Assembly: GCA_030549775.1 (NCBI GenBank) | Contig: CM060173.1 | Span: forward strand, 63,616,367-63,680,366 | Reading direction: 5' to 3' | Origin: Tamarix chinensis | Lineage: Eukaryota; Streptophyta; Magnoliopsida; Caryophyllales; Tamaricaceae | DNA length: 64,000 bases | Part shown: positions 44,798-56,401 of the stretch, one piece after another | Position numbering within the stretch: the stretch's first letter is position 1 | How the letters are laid out: every line of letters starts with the position of its first letter | The notes under the pieces: generated by a model | What the model saw: the letters and a program-made list of their open reading frames with translations, nothing else | Database searches by the model: none | Told to the model about the DNA's origin: nothing | Made by a program: the position numbers and the translations under genes

Positions 44798-47700
44798 CCT
44801 AGTGAAAACACTTGTTGGGTTCAATTTTTATTTGCTTGAGTTTGGTATTTAGTGTTAGATTCCTCAATGTTGTTCTTAATTTGCTCATGAAGTTTCTTAA
44901 AGAATTTAACTCTTTTTTTAGCATCATAAATGTCAAAGAAATCTTTATATTTTGAATATAAATATTTCAACATTTCAAAGCCTAATAACTTAGCATCCAA
45001 CATAACAAGTATCAAAGATCTTCTCGATAATACATTTGCTACCACGTTTTCTTTACCATCAAAATGTTTGAAAAAAAAACACAAAGGATTGTAAGAAACT
45101 AACCCATTTTGTATGCTTAGGACTACTTTTATTTTTCCCATGCAAATATTTCAAACTTTCATGACCCAAATACAAAACAAATGGTTTAGGTCTTAACTAA
45201 TGGCTCCATGTTTCTAGGCTTCTCATGATGGCATATAATTCTTTATCATACGTGGAGTAATTCAATTTATCTCCATTTAATTTTTCACTAAGGAAGGCAA
45301 TGAATCATCTTTCTTGTGAGAGCACACCTCCTATACCTACCCCACTAGTATCACGTGTAGCTTCAAATAATTTATCAAAGTTAGTTGAGGATAACATCGG
45401 TGCATTACATAGCTTGTCTTTCAAAATCTCGAAAGCTTTAGCTGCACCCTCTCTCCATTTGAATTTTCCTTTCTTCATGAGATATGTAATTGGCACAACA
45501 ATAGTTGAAAATTTCTTGATGAATACTCTATAAAAACTTGCTAGCCCATGGACACTCCTTACCTCATAAATATCTTTAGGTATAAGCCAATCTTGAAAAG
45601 CTTGAATCTTTATAGGATCCACTTTTATACCTTCCCTACTTATAATATAACCAAGGAAAGTAATAATCGAAAGAAAAAAGTCACATTTTTTTAATAGAAT
45701 TTAGCTTCCCTTAGTTTGTCAAATAATCTCCTTAAATGAATCATATGATCATGCTCATTTTTACTATACATAAGTATATTATTTAAGTACACCATAATAA
45801 ATTTTTCAAGAAAAGGATGGAGAACTTCATTCATTAGTCTCATAAATGAATTAGGTGCATCAGACAAACCAAAAGGCATCAAAATCCATTTATAAAGATC
45901 CCATTTCATTTTAAAGGTAGTTTTCCATTCATCTCCTTCCCTTATCCTCATTTGATTATATCCACTACTTAGATCAAATTTTGAGAATACTTGTTTCCTA
46001 AACAATTCATCTAATCTAAGTATAAGAAATAAATATTTGATAGTTATATTATTAACAACTCTAGAGTCTATACATATTTACCACATACCATCTTTTTTCA
46101 AATTAAGTAATGTAGGTACACTACATGGACTTATGCTCTCTCTCACATATCCTTTTCCTTCGAGATCTTGTATTTTTCTTTGATAATTTCTCAACTTCTT
46201 CTATATTAAATCTATATGTAGGTCAATTAGTAAATAAACATTAGGCATAAAGTTATAGCATGTTTTATTCCTCTTTTAAGTGGTAATCTAGATGGTAAGT
46301 TATAAGAAAATACATCATTATACTCATCAATAATCTCACTTAATTGAGGATTGCTATATTTTTTCTCCCATTGTAGGAATTATTTGATAATCAAAGCATA
46401 ACAACTACCTTCTTCCATAATACATTCTATCATAGCCTTTTCATGCAAAAATAAACTTTTTTAATTATCGACTTTGCTATCATTATCACACTTGAAGGTT
46501 TAAGTTTGTGCCTTTTCTTATCTACGAGATACTTATTAGTAATACTATTATGAATAATACATCTATCATATTTCAATGGTCTACCTAATAATATTTCACA
46601 TGCATCCATAGAAAAAATATCACATAGCACATCATCATGATAATTACCAATTTGAAAGGATATTAGGGTTTGTTTGGTTACCCTGAATCCTTTGTCTTTG
46701 CTGAGCCATTTAAGAGAATAAGTCTTCAGATGTGGTTTTGCTTCTAATCCCAACTCATTCATCATCCTCTCATTAGCTATATTTTTATACGATCCACTAT
46801 CAAAGATAACTCAATAAACTATGTCTCTTACTCTTCCTTTAGTCTTGAATATATTCTCTTGTTAATTGGGTTTCTCATTATCTTGAATTTGTAGAAATCT
46901 TTGCATCACATAAAAAGAATTGAACTCATCCTCTTATTCACTTGAAATTGCTTCACTTGGCTTGAACTTAGGCTCTTCATCACAAGTTACTATAACTTCA
47001 ATCTCTTCTATGGACAACACTCTTTGGTTGGTACATTCTCTATTAAAGTGTCCATATCCTCATCATTTAAAGCATTGCTTTGTAGAGACCTCATTGACCT
47101 TGGCCTTACCTTCATCCTTTCAAGTAGGTCCTTGCTTCTTATCAACATTTATAGTACTTGAGGTACCTGACCCACAATATGTAGCTTGTGCATTTGAGTA
47201 ATACTTTGTAGAATGAGTAATTTGATTGGCACGAGGCATAGTGGATATGATTTGTTTTTATAAATTTCAAAGATAGATTAATCATATCTTTAAGAGAGTC
47301 ATGTAAAAAAGTTTTAACTTTATTTTGAATCATCATGTTAAAGCCACCTAAAAATCTAGGATATGTTTGTTATTTTTTCTCATGAATATCACATATAAGT
47401 GCCAATATATCAAACTCCCCAACATATTATTCAACAATTAGAAGTCTTGGCTTATTAGTAGTCAATCTAATATGATTATATTGCTCATACTTCTTAGGTA
47501 CAAATTTATTTCTCAAATTTTTCTTAAGATTATCCCAAGACTTAATTTTAGATTTACCATATTTTTCTCAATTCCTTTTCAAGTTATCATATCATATCTT
47601 AGAAAACTTCTTAAACTTAAGAGTAGCTAGTTTACACTTTTGCTCATTATGATAATCCTTGAAGCTAAATATAGCTTCTACCTCATGTAACCACTTAAGA

Positions 47701-48060
47701 AATAATTCAAAATCAATTATGATAATCCTTGAAGCTAAATATATCTTTATCTTCTCTATGATGATGTCTCGTTTGATGCTCATGGAACATTTGATTGCTC
47801 TCAATTCCCTTTATATCTTCTTCATAGTCTATGCTTGAGTTTAGATATCATACTCTTGCTGAATTGGTTTGCTCTGCTGCACTTCCCATTTGATCTCTAT
47901 GAAACTCCTTTTGCTCTTGCACATTTTGTACCAACTCTTGTTGAGCAAATAAGGACTCCATCCTTTGCAATTAAGTTTGTATGGTAGGAATTTGTCTTAA
48001 TTGATCATTGGTAGCATCTAGATTGGTTGGGAGCTTTTGGATTGCTTAAAAAATGGCTTA
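44798..48060 (-). pseudogene. Ty3/gypsy gag-pol pseudogene
   Basis: The minus strand from about 48000 gives a gag remnant (RMESLFAQQELVQNVQEQKE, FLKWLHEVEAIFSFKDYHNE, RNKFVPKKYEQY). A zinc knuckle near 47070 reads KQCFKxxGYGHFNRECTNQR, with two TGA codons replacing its second Cys and the next residue. Protease follows with VIFDSGSYKNI and EILLGRPLKYDR. RT reads FSKFDLSSGYNQMRI and LMPFGLSDAPNSFMRLMNEV. Its active-site box is VYLNNILMYS, so both catalytic Asp are now Asn. RNase H reads VHGLASFYRVFIKKFSTIVV and ATRDTSGVGIGGVLSQE. GKENVVANVLSRR follows, and the frame then jumps to FFKKLHEQIKNNIEESN, so the integrase core is deleted. The 5' LTR was not found. Confidence 0.88.
47646..47743. repeat. 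28-bp direct repeat in gag, 70-bp offset
   Basis: ATTATGATAATCCTTGAAGC plus eight more bases occurs exactly at 47646-47673 and 47716-47743. The offset of 70 is not divisible by three. On minus, both copies encode variants of IFSFKDYHN. Confidence 0.8.
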
Positions 48061-49890
48061 ACAATTTGGTTCCCCCTTCATTAGTGTCAAATTACAAACA
48101 CACTTTAAAAAACGGTTAGTACTACTTAGGGTTTCAGTTAGGAAACCTGAATCAAAATAATTGCTACCTCTTAGCCTTTGGTTGATTATTGTAGAAAATT
48201 TTGACTCAAATGGTTTAACCACAATGATAATAATCAATTATATCACAAACACAAACTGCTTATCACACCTTACACGCTTCTTATTAAGTTCTTGATATAG
48301 AATTCAACAAACAAATCTCCAAGTCATTTAATATACTTCAAAAACTCATACAAGTTTTCTATGCCATATTGTGAAGTATGTCTATAGTAGCTTGAAACAT
48401 TAACATCCAATCATTATGCATGAGAAATTATCATAATAACCCATCTAAATTCTAGACCACACACAACTTAGGGTTCAACAAGTAGAAGCAACACAATCAA
48501 CACAAGTCTCAAAGGTCAAGTTATAATTATTAATTGATGCACAATCGATTCTAATGATCAAGATTTATTAAACTTTTAAAGAATAAATTTATTACAACAA
48601 TCAGTCACATCAAAATTAATCTACATCATCAGAGTAATAAATACTATAAGTATATCATTTAAATGATGATATAATGTTGGCGTATAAATTCTCATTATAC
48701 CTATACATCAACCCATAGCTTCCATTTCATCTCATTTGGTACCTTTTTCCGATCAAGAATCGTAATGGGAACCATTGCATGAGCTTTAGCATTCGTATAA
48801 CTTATATATGATGCCCTATTTTGTCTGGTATGCCCCCCCTTCATTAGTATATTCATCACCTATATATTTAAGCCCCTTGTGCCTTAACTTTGAAACATTA
48901 TTTCTCTACACACTATCTCTTTAATTCAGCACCTTTTCCCACTTGATAATTTTTAGAAGCCAAACTAGCTACATAAAATTAGCCACCAATGAAATAAAAT
49001 TTTTGGATTTTAATAAGGTATTGATTTTTTTTTTCTATTTTTACACAGGCAAGAAAAAAAAACTAAAATCTAACCTCTCCTACCCTATATGAAAATTCTA
49101 ACACATACCAAGCTATCATTATAGAAACCATTTTAAACTTTTACAAAGTTCTCTTGATCATTTTATCATATATTAAAAAAAATAAAACACTTAAAATGCT
49201 TCAACAAAAATGATAGTAAACAATGCTCAAACCTATAGCAACACTATAGGGGCACATGTAACCAATTGACCATTAGCAACTAATATTTTGGTCCTCCTTA
49301 CTGATAAAATTATAGAAAATAATAAAATAATAAAGCATATTAAGCATGCATACCACATAATAGGAAAATAAAAATTATAAAATTCCACAACCGGAAGGAA
49401 ATAAACAACACTCCAAGGAATACTGAAAATCGCTTTTCAAGGGTAAATAACATACTAAAGAAGAAGAAAAAATGAGCAAGCACATTTAAAGGATATGCAT
49501 ATATTTAAGCTTGGAGATATTGAGTATTTGTGAAACATTAAAAAAGAATGAAAGAGAAAAGTTCATATCTAAAGTATGTATAATAATGTTGATAGTGAAA
49601 GGAAGAGGAATTAATGATGACAATCACTTGAGAAGAAAGTTTGAGGTGATAGAAATGGTGGAGGATCTTCGCACCATTAGAGGTTTTCTCTTCTACGTTC
49701 AAATGAATGAGTGAAAGTAAAAATCATCCTAGTTTAAAGTGAAGGAATAAATAAAAAAATATTGTGTTATAAATAATGGTTTTAGACTATAATATTTGTT
49801 TATAAACATAGGTTAAAAATCATCCTACATTACTATAAACTGCATTATTAGAATAAAATTATCATCTATAGTCTTCTATAAAATGCCCCC
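48061..49890. other. Unassigned AT-rich stretch
   Basis: May hold the gypsy leader and the missing 5' LTR near 48100-48900, but I cannot match it to the 3' LTR. The small frame at 49511-49714 has no recognised similarity. From 49740 on, repeated ATCATC...TATA words mark CACTA subterminal DNA. Confidence 0.3.
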
Positions 49891-50196
49891 TTTTATGACA
49901 TTAAAAACAACTATTATTATATTAGAACCATCATCTATACCCTAAAAAAATTTCAAAAAATCCCAATTAATTATGGATGGAAATTTTAGAATAATATTGG
50001 TATCTATAGTATTTCATTAAGTTTCATCTTTCATAGACACTATAGACAACTATTATTACATTAAAATCATCATTTATATTTCCATGAAATAACACATTTT
50101 TCCCAATTTGTATTTTTTTAGCTAGATTGTTTATATATGTGTTCTTGTTACAATAGTTGTCTATAAGTTTCTATCTACTTGTATTTTTGTAGTTGT

Positions 50197-52142
50197 GTTA
50201 GAGACAAGGTACTTGGATAGAGGTCTTCAACATCACCATATGTGACCTCCTACTTCAAGGGACGCTAAATAACCATGGTAGCCTAAACTTAAGTATGAAT
50301 ATGAGGAAAGGTACCTAAGAATCATCCTTTTCTCAATTCCATTCATTTATCCAAAATGGGTGATTTAAGCGTTAACACCAAAAATAAGCTAAGGCATACG
50401 AGCCACTGTACCATGTGTTTTAGAGTTAAAACCAAACTCATACTTAAAATAATCCAAAAACAACAAAGTACACAATTTAACATTTTAATATTTCATGAGG
50501 TTCAATTAACCAAAACCAAGATCATGATTTAATATCAAAGGCTAAGTCAACTTGCACGTCCAAACCCGTAAAGTATTATAGAATAGCCCTAAGGGATAAG
50601 TTGATTTGTCTCACAAACTAGTGGAATAGTTCAAGACCCACAATAAGAATCAAATAACTAAAAATAGGCTGACTAATTGAATAGTGGGGTAGTATTATAG
50701 AGAGCAAATAAATTTGAAAGCTAAGTATTTGACTAGTTGACGAACACCAATTGACTAGTATTACTAAGCAAAAAAATAATACAACTTATGGCAAATTTTG
50801 CATAATTTTATAACTTAACCAAATCATCCTAACATGATCATATACTATTAAAAAACATATAAAATCATGTTCAATACTTTGAAAACACCTATAATCATGC
50901 TCATTAATCAAATACAAAACACTTCTCATACTTACCTCATCAACATTATACTATGGCCAAAATGGCTAAAACATGAATTTTCATCAAAAAATATAAATTA
51001 ATGTTAACATGCCTAAGATTAAAAATTATCATATCACATGCTTATCATGATACATAGAAAATATCATGATAACCACAATATACAATCTAATGCTTAATCA
51101 TACTGGAGGTAAGATTTGCATACCTTTGAGCAATGTATTTTAGAAAAGTGTGATACTCTTATCTTGATGGCTACCACCAATACCCTTGATTATCCTAAGA
51201 AAATAAAGAATCTAAGAATGAAATGAAGCGCAAATCCTCAACCACTTCCCAAAACTTGGCTCCAAGAGGAGAAAAGTCTATAATTCTTACACTTTACTTT
51301 TCCTTTGTTTGCTAAAAATAATGAAGGGAAAAAAATATTAATAGAAAAAAAAGGAAAATGACCAACTCAGAAATGAAGGAAATAGGAGGTAAGGTCCTTG
51401 GTTGTAAGAATAGGAGAAGGAATGGAGAAAGGTTCCCAACACTTAGAAAAAAATATGCAAAGGAAAATGAGAGTAAAAGAGAGAGTGCTTACAAGAGCTA
51501 AGGGATGAAATAAAATAAGAAAATAAGGCTAAGGGGAATGCTTGGCCGACACACAAAAGGGAAAGGAGTGACAAAGAATTTAACTTTAAGGGGAGTGTGA
51601 AAGGCTTGGTTTATGGATCAAGTGATGAAGTATAAGGGTAGGAGAGGTACAACGTATGAAAATATTATATCATATAGAGTGGGGACAACAATAGAGTAGC
51701 TACATACATGTTTGGAAAGTAAATAATAGAGGATAGTGAGGGAGAGAGAGGGTAGGTGAGAAAATACATTAAAAAGTATTTTAGGGAAGTTTTAACTCAA
51801 TCAAAAAATATAACGATCTAACAAATATGAAAATAAATCCAAAATATTCTGATTAGCAAAAGAATTCGCTAATTTGATGTTTAGAAAACCATTGAAAAGG
51901 AACTAATATAAAAAAATGAAAGAACCTAGAATTGTAGCATGGACAATCAACTTGTGATCCTCAAATAAAAATAAAAGCTCTTAGATGTACCGATTGAATT
52001 ATTTTATGTATGATCAATTAACTATTACCCTTAAATTTCACACTTTCACCAAATGTCAAAGTCCTTTCCAAACAAAAACCATTTTCTTTTATACTAAAAA
52101 ATTTTAAATACATTTTAAAAGATTGTAGGATTATGTATTACA
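50197..52142 (-). repeat. 3' LTR of a chromodomain-type gypsy element (left end approximate)
   Basis: On minus it starts TGTAATACATAATCC directly after the purine tract AAGGGAGGTAGTAT, downstream of gypsy pol. The left limit is placed where CACTA DNA ends (TGTGTTAGAGAC) and is uncertain. The length of about 1.9 kb and the TGTAATAC start fit the same broad LTR class as the giant solo LTRs. Confidence 0.5.
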
Positions 52143-52156
52143 ATACTACCTCCCTT

Positions 52157-52451
52157 CCTAGGAGGTCACCCATGGTAGAGGTGTAGCTGAAGTACAATTC
52201 AGATGAGTTTTTTATGCTATAACTATTTATGAGATTTGGAAAGCTAGGAATGCATGTATTTTCTCAAAGATTAGGTGGGATTTGAAAAGGATAGCTTCTC
52301 AAATTTCCTTGGTTATGTCTTCTATTTGTTATAACTCTAGTAAGAGTGCTAAGTTTAGTGGTTTCTTGGGTTATATAGATTAATTCTATAGGCTTGTATG
52401 TAGTTTTTCATGATGATATAATATTTCTTACTTTTCAAAAAAAAAAAAAAC
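52157..52451 (+). mobile_element. Short 5'-truncated LINE with poly-A tail
   Basis: A 12-bp perfect duplication, ACTACCTCCCTT, flanks it at 52145-52156 and 52452-52463. The insert ends in a run of about 14 A. It encodes FYAITIYEIWKARNACIFSK and WDLKRIASQISLVMSSICYN, the C-terminal end of L1-type LINE ORF2. It landed in the polypurine tract of the gypsy element. Confidence 0.92.
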
Positions 52452-52463
52452 ACTACCTCCCTT

Positions 52464-53312
52464 AAAATAGATTATTTCCCAAAACTCCACAAAATAAAAC
52501 ATTGGTGTGAATTTAAAATGTGTCGAAAATCATAAACCACCAATCAAGTGAAAATAACATGTAAGAGTTAGAGTAAGGATGTGCATATTACCTCCTTAAA
52601 AGAAATAGTGTCAATTGTGCATATGCATAAGTAAATAGCTCTGGGTAATTCATCTTGTTCACCTCCTTAGACTCTTATGTAGCCTGCTCTGGTCCATGTT
52701 GTGAACTCAATTTCGGGGATGGCCTTCAAACTTATATCCTAAATCTATATGTCAAGGATCTTAAGCAACCACTCCTCATATGTTAGAGAGTCATCAAGAT
52801 GGACCATCTCTGGTTGGATGATGTGTAATGGATTTTACATGTACCTCCACAACTGAGAGATATGGAAGATGTTATGCACCCATAAAATTTCGATAAGAAA
52901 CATTAATTTGTAGGAGACATTTTTGACTTGGTTCAAAATCTCATACGGGTTGATGTACCTTAAGCTAAGCTTTCCTTTCCAACCAAATCTCACTACACCC
53001 TTTGTAGGTAAGATATTCAATAGGAATTGGTTAGCAACCTTATACTTATTTCTCTTCATCTTCACCTACGTAGATTTTTCATCAATCTTAGTCATAACTC
53101 ATCTGATCTTGAATTAACCTGATATATCTAGTGGTGTTCTTGATTAACTTAGGCCCTAACATAATTATCTTACTAATGTCATTTAAACATAGAATATTAT
53201 GACACTTTCATCCATATCTAGCCTCAAAAGTGGTTATCCTTATGCTCACATGATAAGTGTTGGTGTATGAAAACTTGATTAGATATAAGAAATCCTCCTA
53301 ACTACTATGAAA
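52464..53312 (-). pseudogene. Ty3/gypsy integrase end with chromodomain-like tail
   Basis: The minus strand reads EDFLYLIKFSYTNTYHVSIR, ITTFEARYG, LGPKLIKNTTRYIRLIQDQ, then LPTKGVVRFGWKGKLSLRYI, NPYEILNQVKNVSYKLM and VHNIFHISQLWRYM. After these, EEWLLKILD-like and EFTTWTRAGYIRV-like sequence is chromodomain-like. The motif pattern is that of Tekay/Del-type chromoviruses. Stops and frameshifts disrupt it. Everything upstream of integrase is missing at 53312. Confidence 0.82.
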
Positions 53313-53764
53313 CTTATGCACACACACAAAAAGTATACTATAAAACTCCATTTGTAGAAATCCTAATTATAAAGTTCATAATTATCTATAATTAATTATA
53401 GAAATAATTATAGGGTTGAATGTATTATTATTATATGTTAGAAATATAGAGCAATAAATTAAAATTATATTATATTATAAATTTAAGAATAAAATTTTTT
53501 TCTTTTAGAGACCTACTAACCTTTTATTGGTCCTTAATAGGTTTAATGGCATGTGAGACCTATTAACCTTTTATTGGTCCTTAATATATTCAAAGATCTA
53601 CCTAATTAATATGTTAGGTAGATCTTTGAATATATTAATCTATTAACCTTTTATTGGTCCTTAATTCTTTTTTGTTAATCCTTAAACCCAACCTTTTACC
53701 TCACCACTTTCTACCCATGTGAAATAAGGTGATATTATATATATTGAAGTTTGGGGGTATTACA
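53313..53764. repeat. Rearranged stretch with triple direct repeat; ends like an LTR
   Basis: CTATTAACCTTTTATTGGTC recurs three times (about 53513, 53560, 53640). A 25-bp perfect hairpin lies between copies two and three. The segment ends GGGGGTATTACA at 53764, an LTR-like end, and copia integrase follows at once. No matching TG start was fixed. Confidence 0.55.
53581..53638. repeat. Perfect 25-bp inverted repeat (hairpin)
   Basis: The left arm 53581-53605 (starting TTAATATATTCAAAGATC) is the exact reverse complement of 53614-53638, with an 8-base loop. Confidence 0.97.
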
Positions 53765-55292
53765 CTAATGATTTCTCATGACCATTGTAAATATTTTGTC
53801 ACATTCATTAATGAATAAACTTTTTTACCTAAATTTATTTTTTGTTATCTAAAAATTATGTGTTTTATATTTTTATAATATTATTTTTTCTTTTAGAGAC
53901 CTAATTTCTACAAAAATTAAAACTCTATGAATTTTTTCTAGAGGGGAATACATGCCATTATCTTTTCAAACTTTTTTCTTGGAACATGGTAGTTTATCTT
54001 AACATTATTGCCCCTATACTCCTCAATAAAATGAGGTTGCTGAGTAGAAAAATCATCATCTTCTTGATGTTGTGAGAACTCTATTAATTGAAACTTCTAT
54101 TCCTCATTAGTTTTGGTATGATGTATTGTCCACTATTGCGCTTTTAATTAATAAAATTTCTTCTCCCTACCTTACCTAATGATTCTTCCCCTATTTGTCT
54201 TTATTTCCCCTCCAAGTTACTCCTTTATTTTATTTATTTTTATTTTTTATGTGTGCGTTTTGTTCATATTCCTCCTTATGAGAGGATAAACCTAACTACT
54301 TAATCAACCAAGCGTGTAGTCCTTGGAAAGGAAGAAAATCATAAGTGATATATTTGTTATGATCATCTTATTCAAAATAATTACCTTTAATGCCTATTTT
54401 TCTTTCTTTTTCTAATTAATCTAAAAATTATTAGAAATTTAATAAACAAATGGTTTGTAAAGACAACATGAAATGATATCATAACATAATTCATCCCCAC
54501 TTGTAGCCCCTAGTGATCCCCCTCCCACTGTTGATCTCACTCTTAACAACATCTAAGAACTGCATTCTCTCTCCTATAACACTTGAATATCAATTCCTCC
54601 ATATTGGTATGGCTTTGATAATTCATATTCACTGACCATTTTTTGTCTTTAATTCCTAATTATTTCTTTTATAATAAGGTAATGGAGTATAAGTGTTGGT
54701 AACAAAAATTATAAGAATAATTGTAAGCTTTGTAAGAAAATTACATGTGGGAGATTGTATTCGTCTATCATCTATCAAGCCCATAGGTAGAGAATGGGTA
54801 CTTTTATTAAAACAAAGTATGATGGCTCTTTAGATCAATATAAAGTTTAATTAGAAACACATGATAAAAATTAAGAGTTCAGGCTTTACTCTAATGAAAA
54901 TTTTACCCTAATTGCAAATATGAACATAGTTACAATGATTCTTGCTATTGCTGCCTTAAAGAGTTAGCCATTACTTTAGATGGATGTAAAGAATGCCTTT
55001 TTACATGGTGATATTAAGGAATATGTCTATGTGAAAATTCCATCATGTATGGCCTCAACCTCCCAAGGCTATGTGTGTAAAATCAAGCAATCCATTTATA
55101 GATTGTAACAAGCATCATGATCATGATTTGAGAAGTTCCCCAACACTCTACTTTGCTCTCAGTTCACACAAAGTCAATATGATTCATCCTTTTTTATTCG
55201 CCCGACTACTAAGGCCATGATTATATTGCTTTTTTATGTGAATGACAATGTCATTACCGGTAATGAGAGTATTCTTAATTGCTGAAATTGCT
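53765..55292 (+). pseudogene. Ty1/copia pol pseudogene 2, integrase and RT
   Basis: Integrase: KYFVTFINE, RGEYMPLSFQTFFLEHGSLS, then HYCPYTPQxNEVAExKNHHL and LDVVRTLLIETSIPHxFWYD, with stops where C-to-T turns CAA into TAA. LPPYERINLTTQSTK-like sequence lies near 54260-54320. RT from 54780 includes MDVKNAFLHGDI and EYVYVKIPSCMA, and an active-site region near 55235 (FYVNDNVITGN) where YVDD has become YVND. It is cut at 55292 by a small solo LTR. Confidence 0.82.
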
Positions 55293-55566
55293 TGTAACAC
55301 CCCGAGTCAATATGACCACACAAGGGATACATTAGAGCACTTTCTGATTGATCAGCTGAACCCACTCATGCTTTGTCCTCACTCACGTGCTTCTTGAGTA
55401 AATTTTAGAAAATTTCTATAACTTCCCAAAAAAGTCATTATCCTAAAATTTTCTCCACGGTTAGCATGCTTAACTGTGGAGTTTTTAGGATAAAATCACT
55501 AAAAAAATAGTATACCATGTTGATATAAGCAGCCATATTAATTGTTATAACACTCCCCTTAAATTG
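55293..55566. repeat. Small solo LTR (about 274 bp)
   Basis: Starts TGTAACACCCCGAGTC and ends TTGGGGTATTACA. It interrupts copia RT between FLIAEIA and MLNNCF. The flanks (TTGCT, CCCAT) do not match, so a target duplication is not visible. Inside, TCCTAAAATTTTCTCCAC and the inverted GTGGAGTTTTTAGGA face each other as a hairpin. Confidence 0.6.
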
Positions 55567-56037
55567 GGGTATTACACCCATACCATGTTAAATAATTGTT
55601 TCTAGATGAAGGATATTGGTCATCCAACCTATATTTTTTAGGTGTTGAAGTCAATGCTCACTTGCATGGAGAATTTTTAGAATAATAGAAATATATTTAG
55701 GATCTTATCACTTTGGTTGACCTTTAATATGTTATGTCTATTGATACACCAATGGAATTGATTGTTAAGTTCCGTAAAGATGAAGGAAATCCTTTACTTG
55801 ATGAACTATCTATAAGAAATTGGTTGGTAGACTTATCTACTTACAAAAAAGAGAGCATAGAAGTATATTATCACTATATCCCTAAAGCTTATGACTTCCA
55901 CATGCTCACTCTTCCACATATCTCCTTCGATCTTTAAATAGCCAACATATTAACTAAACTAACGACTTGTGTGTGACATTAGTCTATTATTAGGAAATTG
56001 ATGCATCTTTCTTTACCTTTATCAATTATAAAGGGAA
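55567..56037 (+). pseudogene. Ty1/copia pol pseudogene 2, RT end and RNase H end
   Basis: Continues MKDIGHPTYFF and SIDTPMELIVKFRKDEGNPL, then jumps, by internal deletion of most of RNase H, to IEVYYHYIPKAYDFHMLTLP and ANILTKLTTC. It ends at the purine run AAAGGGAATG next to the LTR. Confidence 0.8.
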
Positions 56038-56401
56038 TGTTAAGGATTTAACTTTTGAACCAATATTAATCAATACCTAATACTTATAATTTGAATTAGA
56101 TTTTGAATAACCATTTAATTTTCATGCTTTATAATCAACAATTAACCAATAGTTAATAGCTAATATTTGAATTATAATTTGAAAGAGAATTTTGAATTAT
56201 CATTTACTAGCCATTTTTGTTGTTGTATATGTACAACTAAAAGAGAGGATAATATTTATTTATTTATTTGAGGCTTATTAGAAGTAAGATTTTTCTCCTA
56301 GTCTTTATAGAGAAGTTGTATGCATATAATTATTATGTATACAACAAAAGACAAATTCAATAAAAAAAATTCTCTACCAAAATATTTACATACTTCTAAC
56401 A
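56038..56401 (+). repeat. 3' LTR of copia element 2
   Basis: Starts TGTTAAGGATTTAAC and ends ACTTCTAACA; the ends are inverted (TGTTA/TAACA). AATAAA occurs near 56358. No 5' LTR was found. Confidence 0.7.

Larger units (their letters stand above)
37561..50196 (-). mobile_element. CACTA (En/Spm) transposon with nested gypsy
   Basis: The left end CACTATTAAGAAATAAATC and, read on minus from the right near 50196, CAACTACAAAAATACAAG resemble CACTACAAGAAA ends. Subterminal words such as ACAACTA...TCATC with TATA recur in both flanks (37690-37870 and 49890-50160), linking the two ends. A TNP2-type transposase remnant lies at 38560-39225. The right end abuts the LTR at 50197 and may be damaged. No 3-bp duplication was confirmed, so the pairing is probable, not proven. 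Confidence 0.6.

Noticed and set aside
49511..49714. 67-codon frame starting MEILSICETL
   Set aside because: No recognised similarity; lies in CACTA flank DNA.
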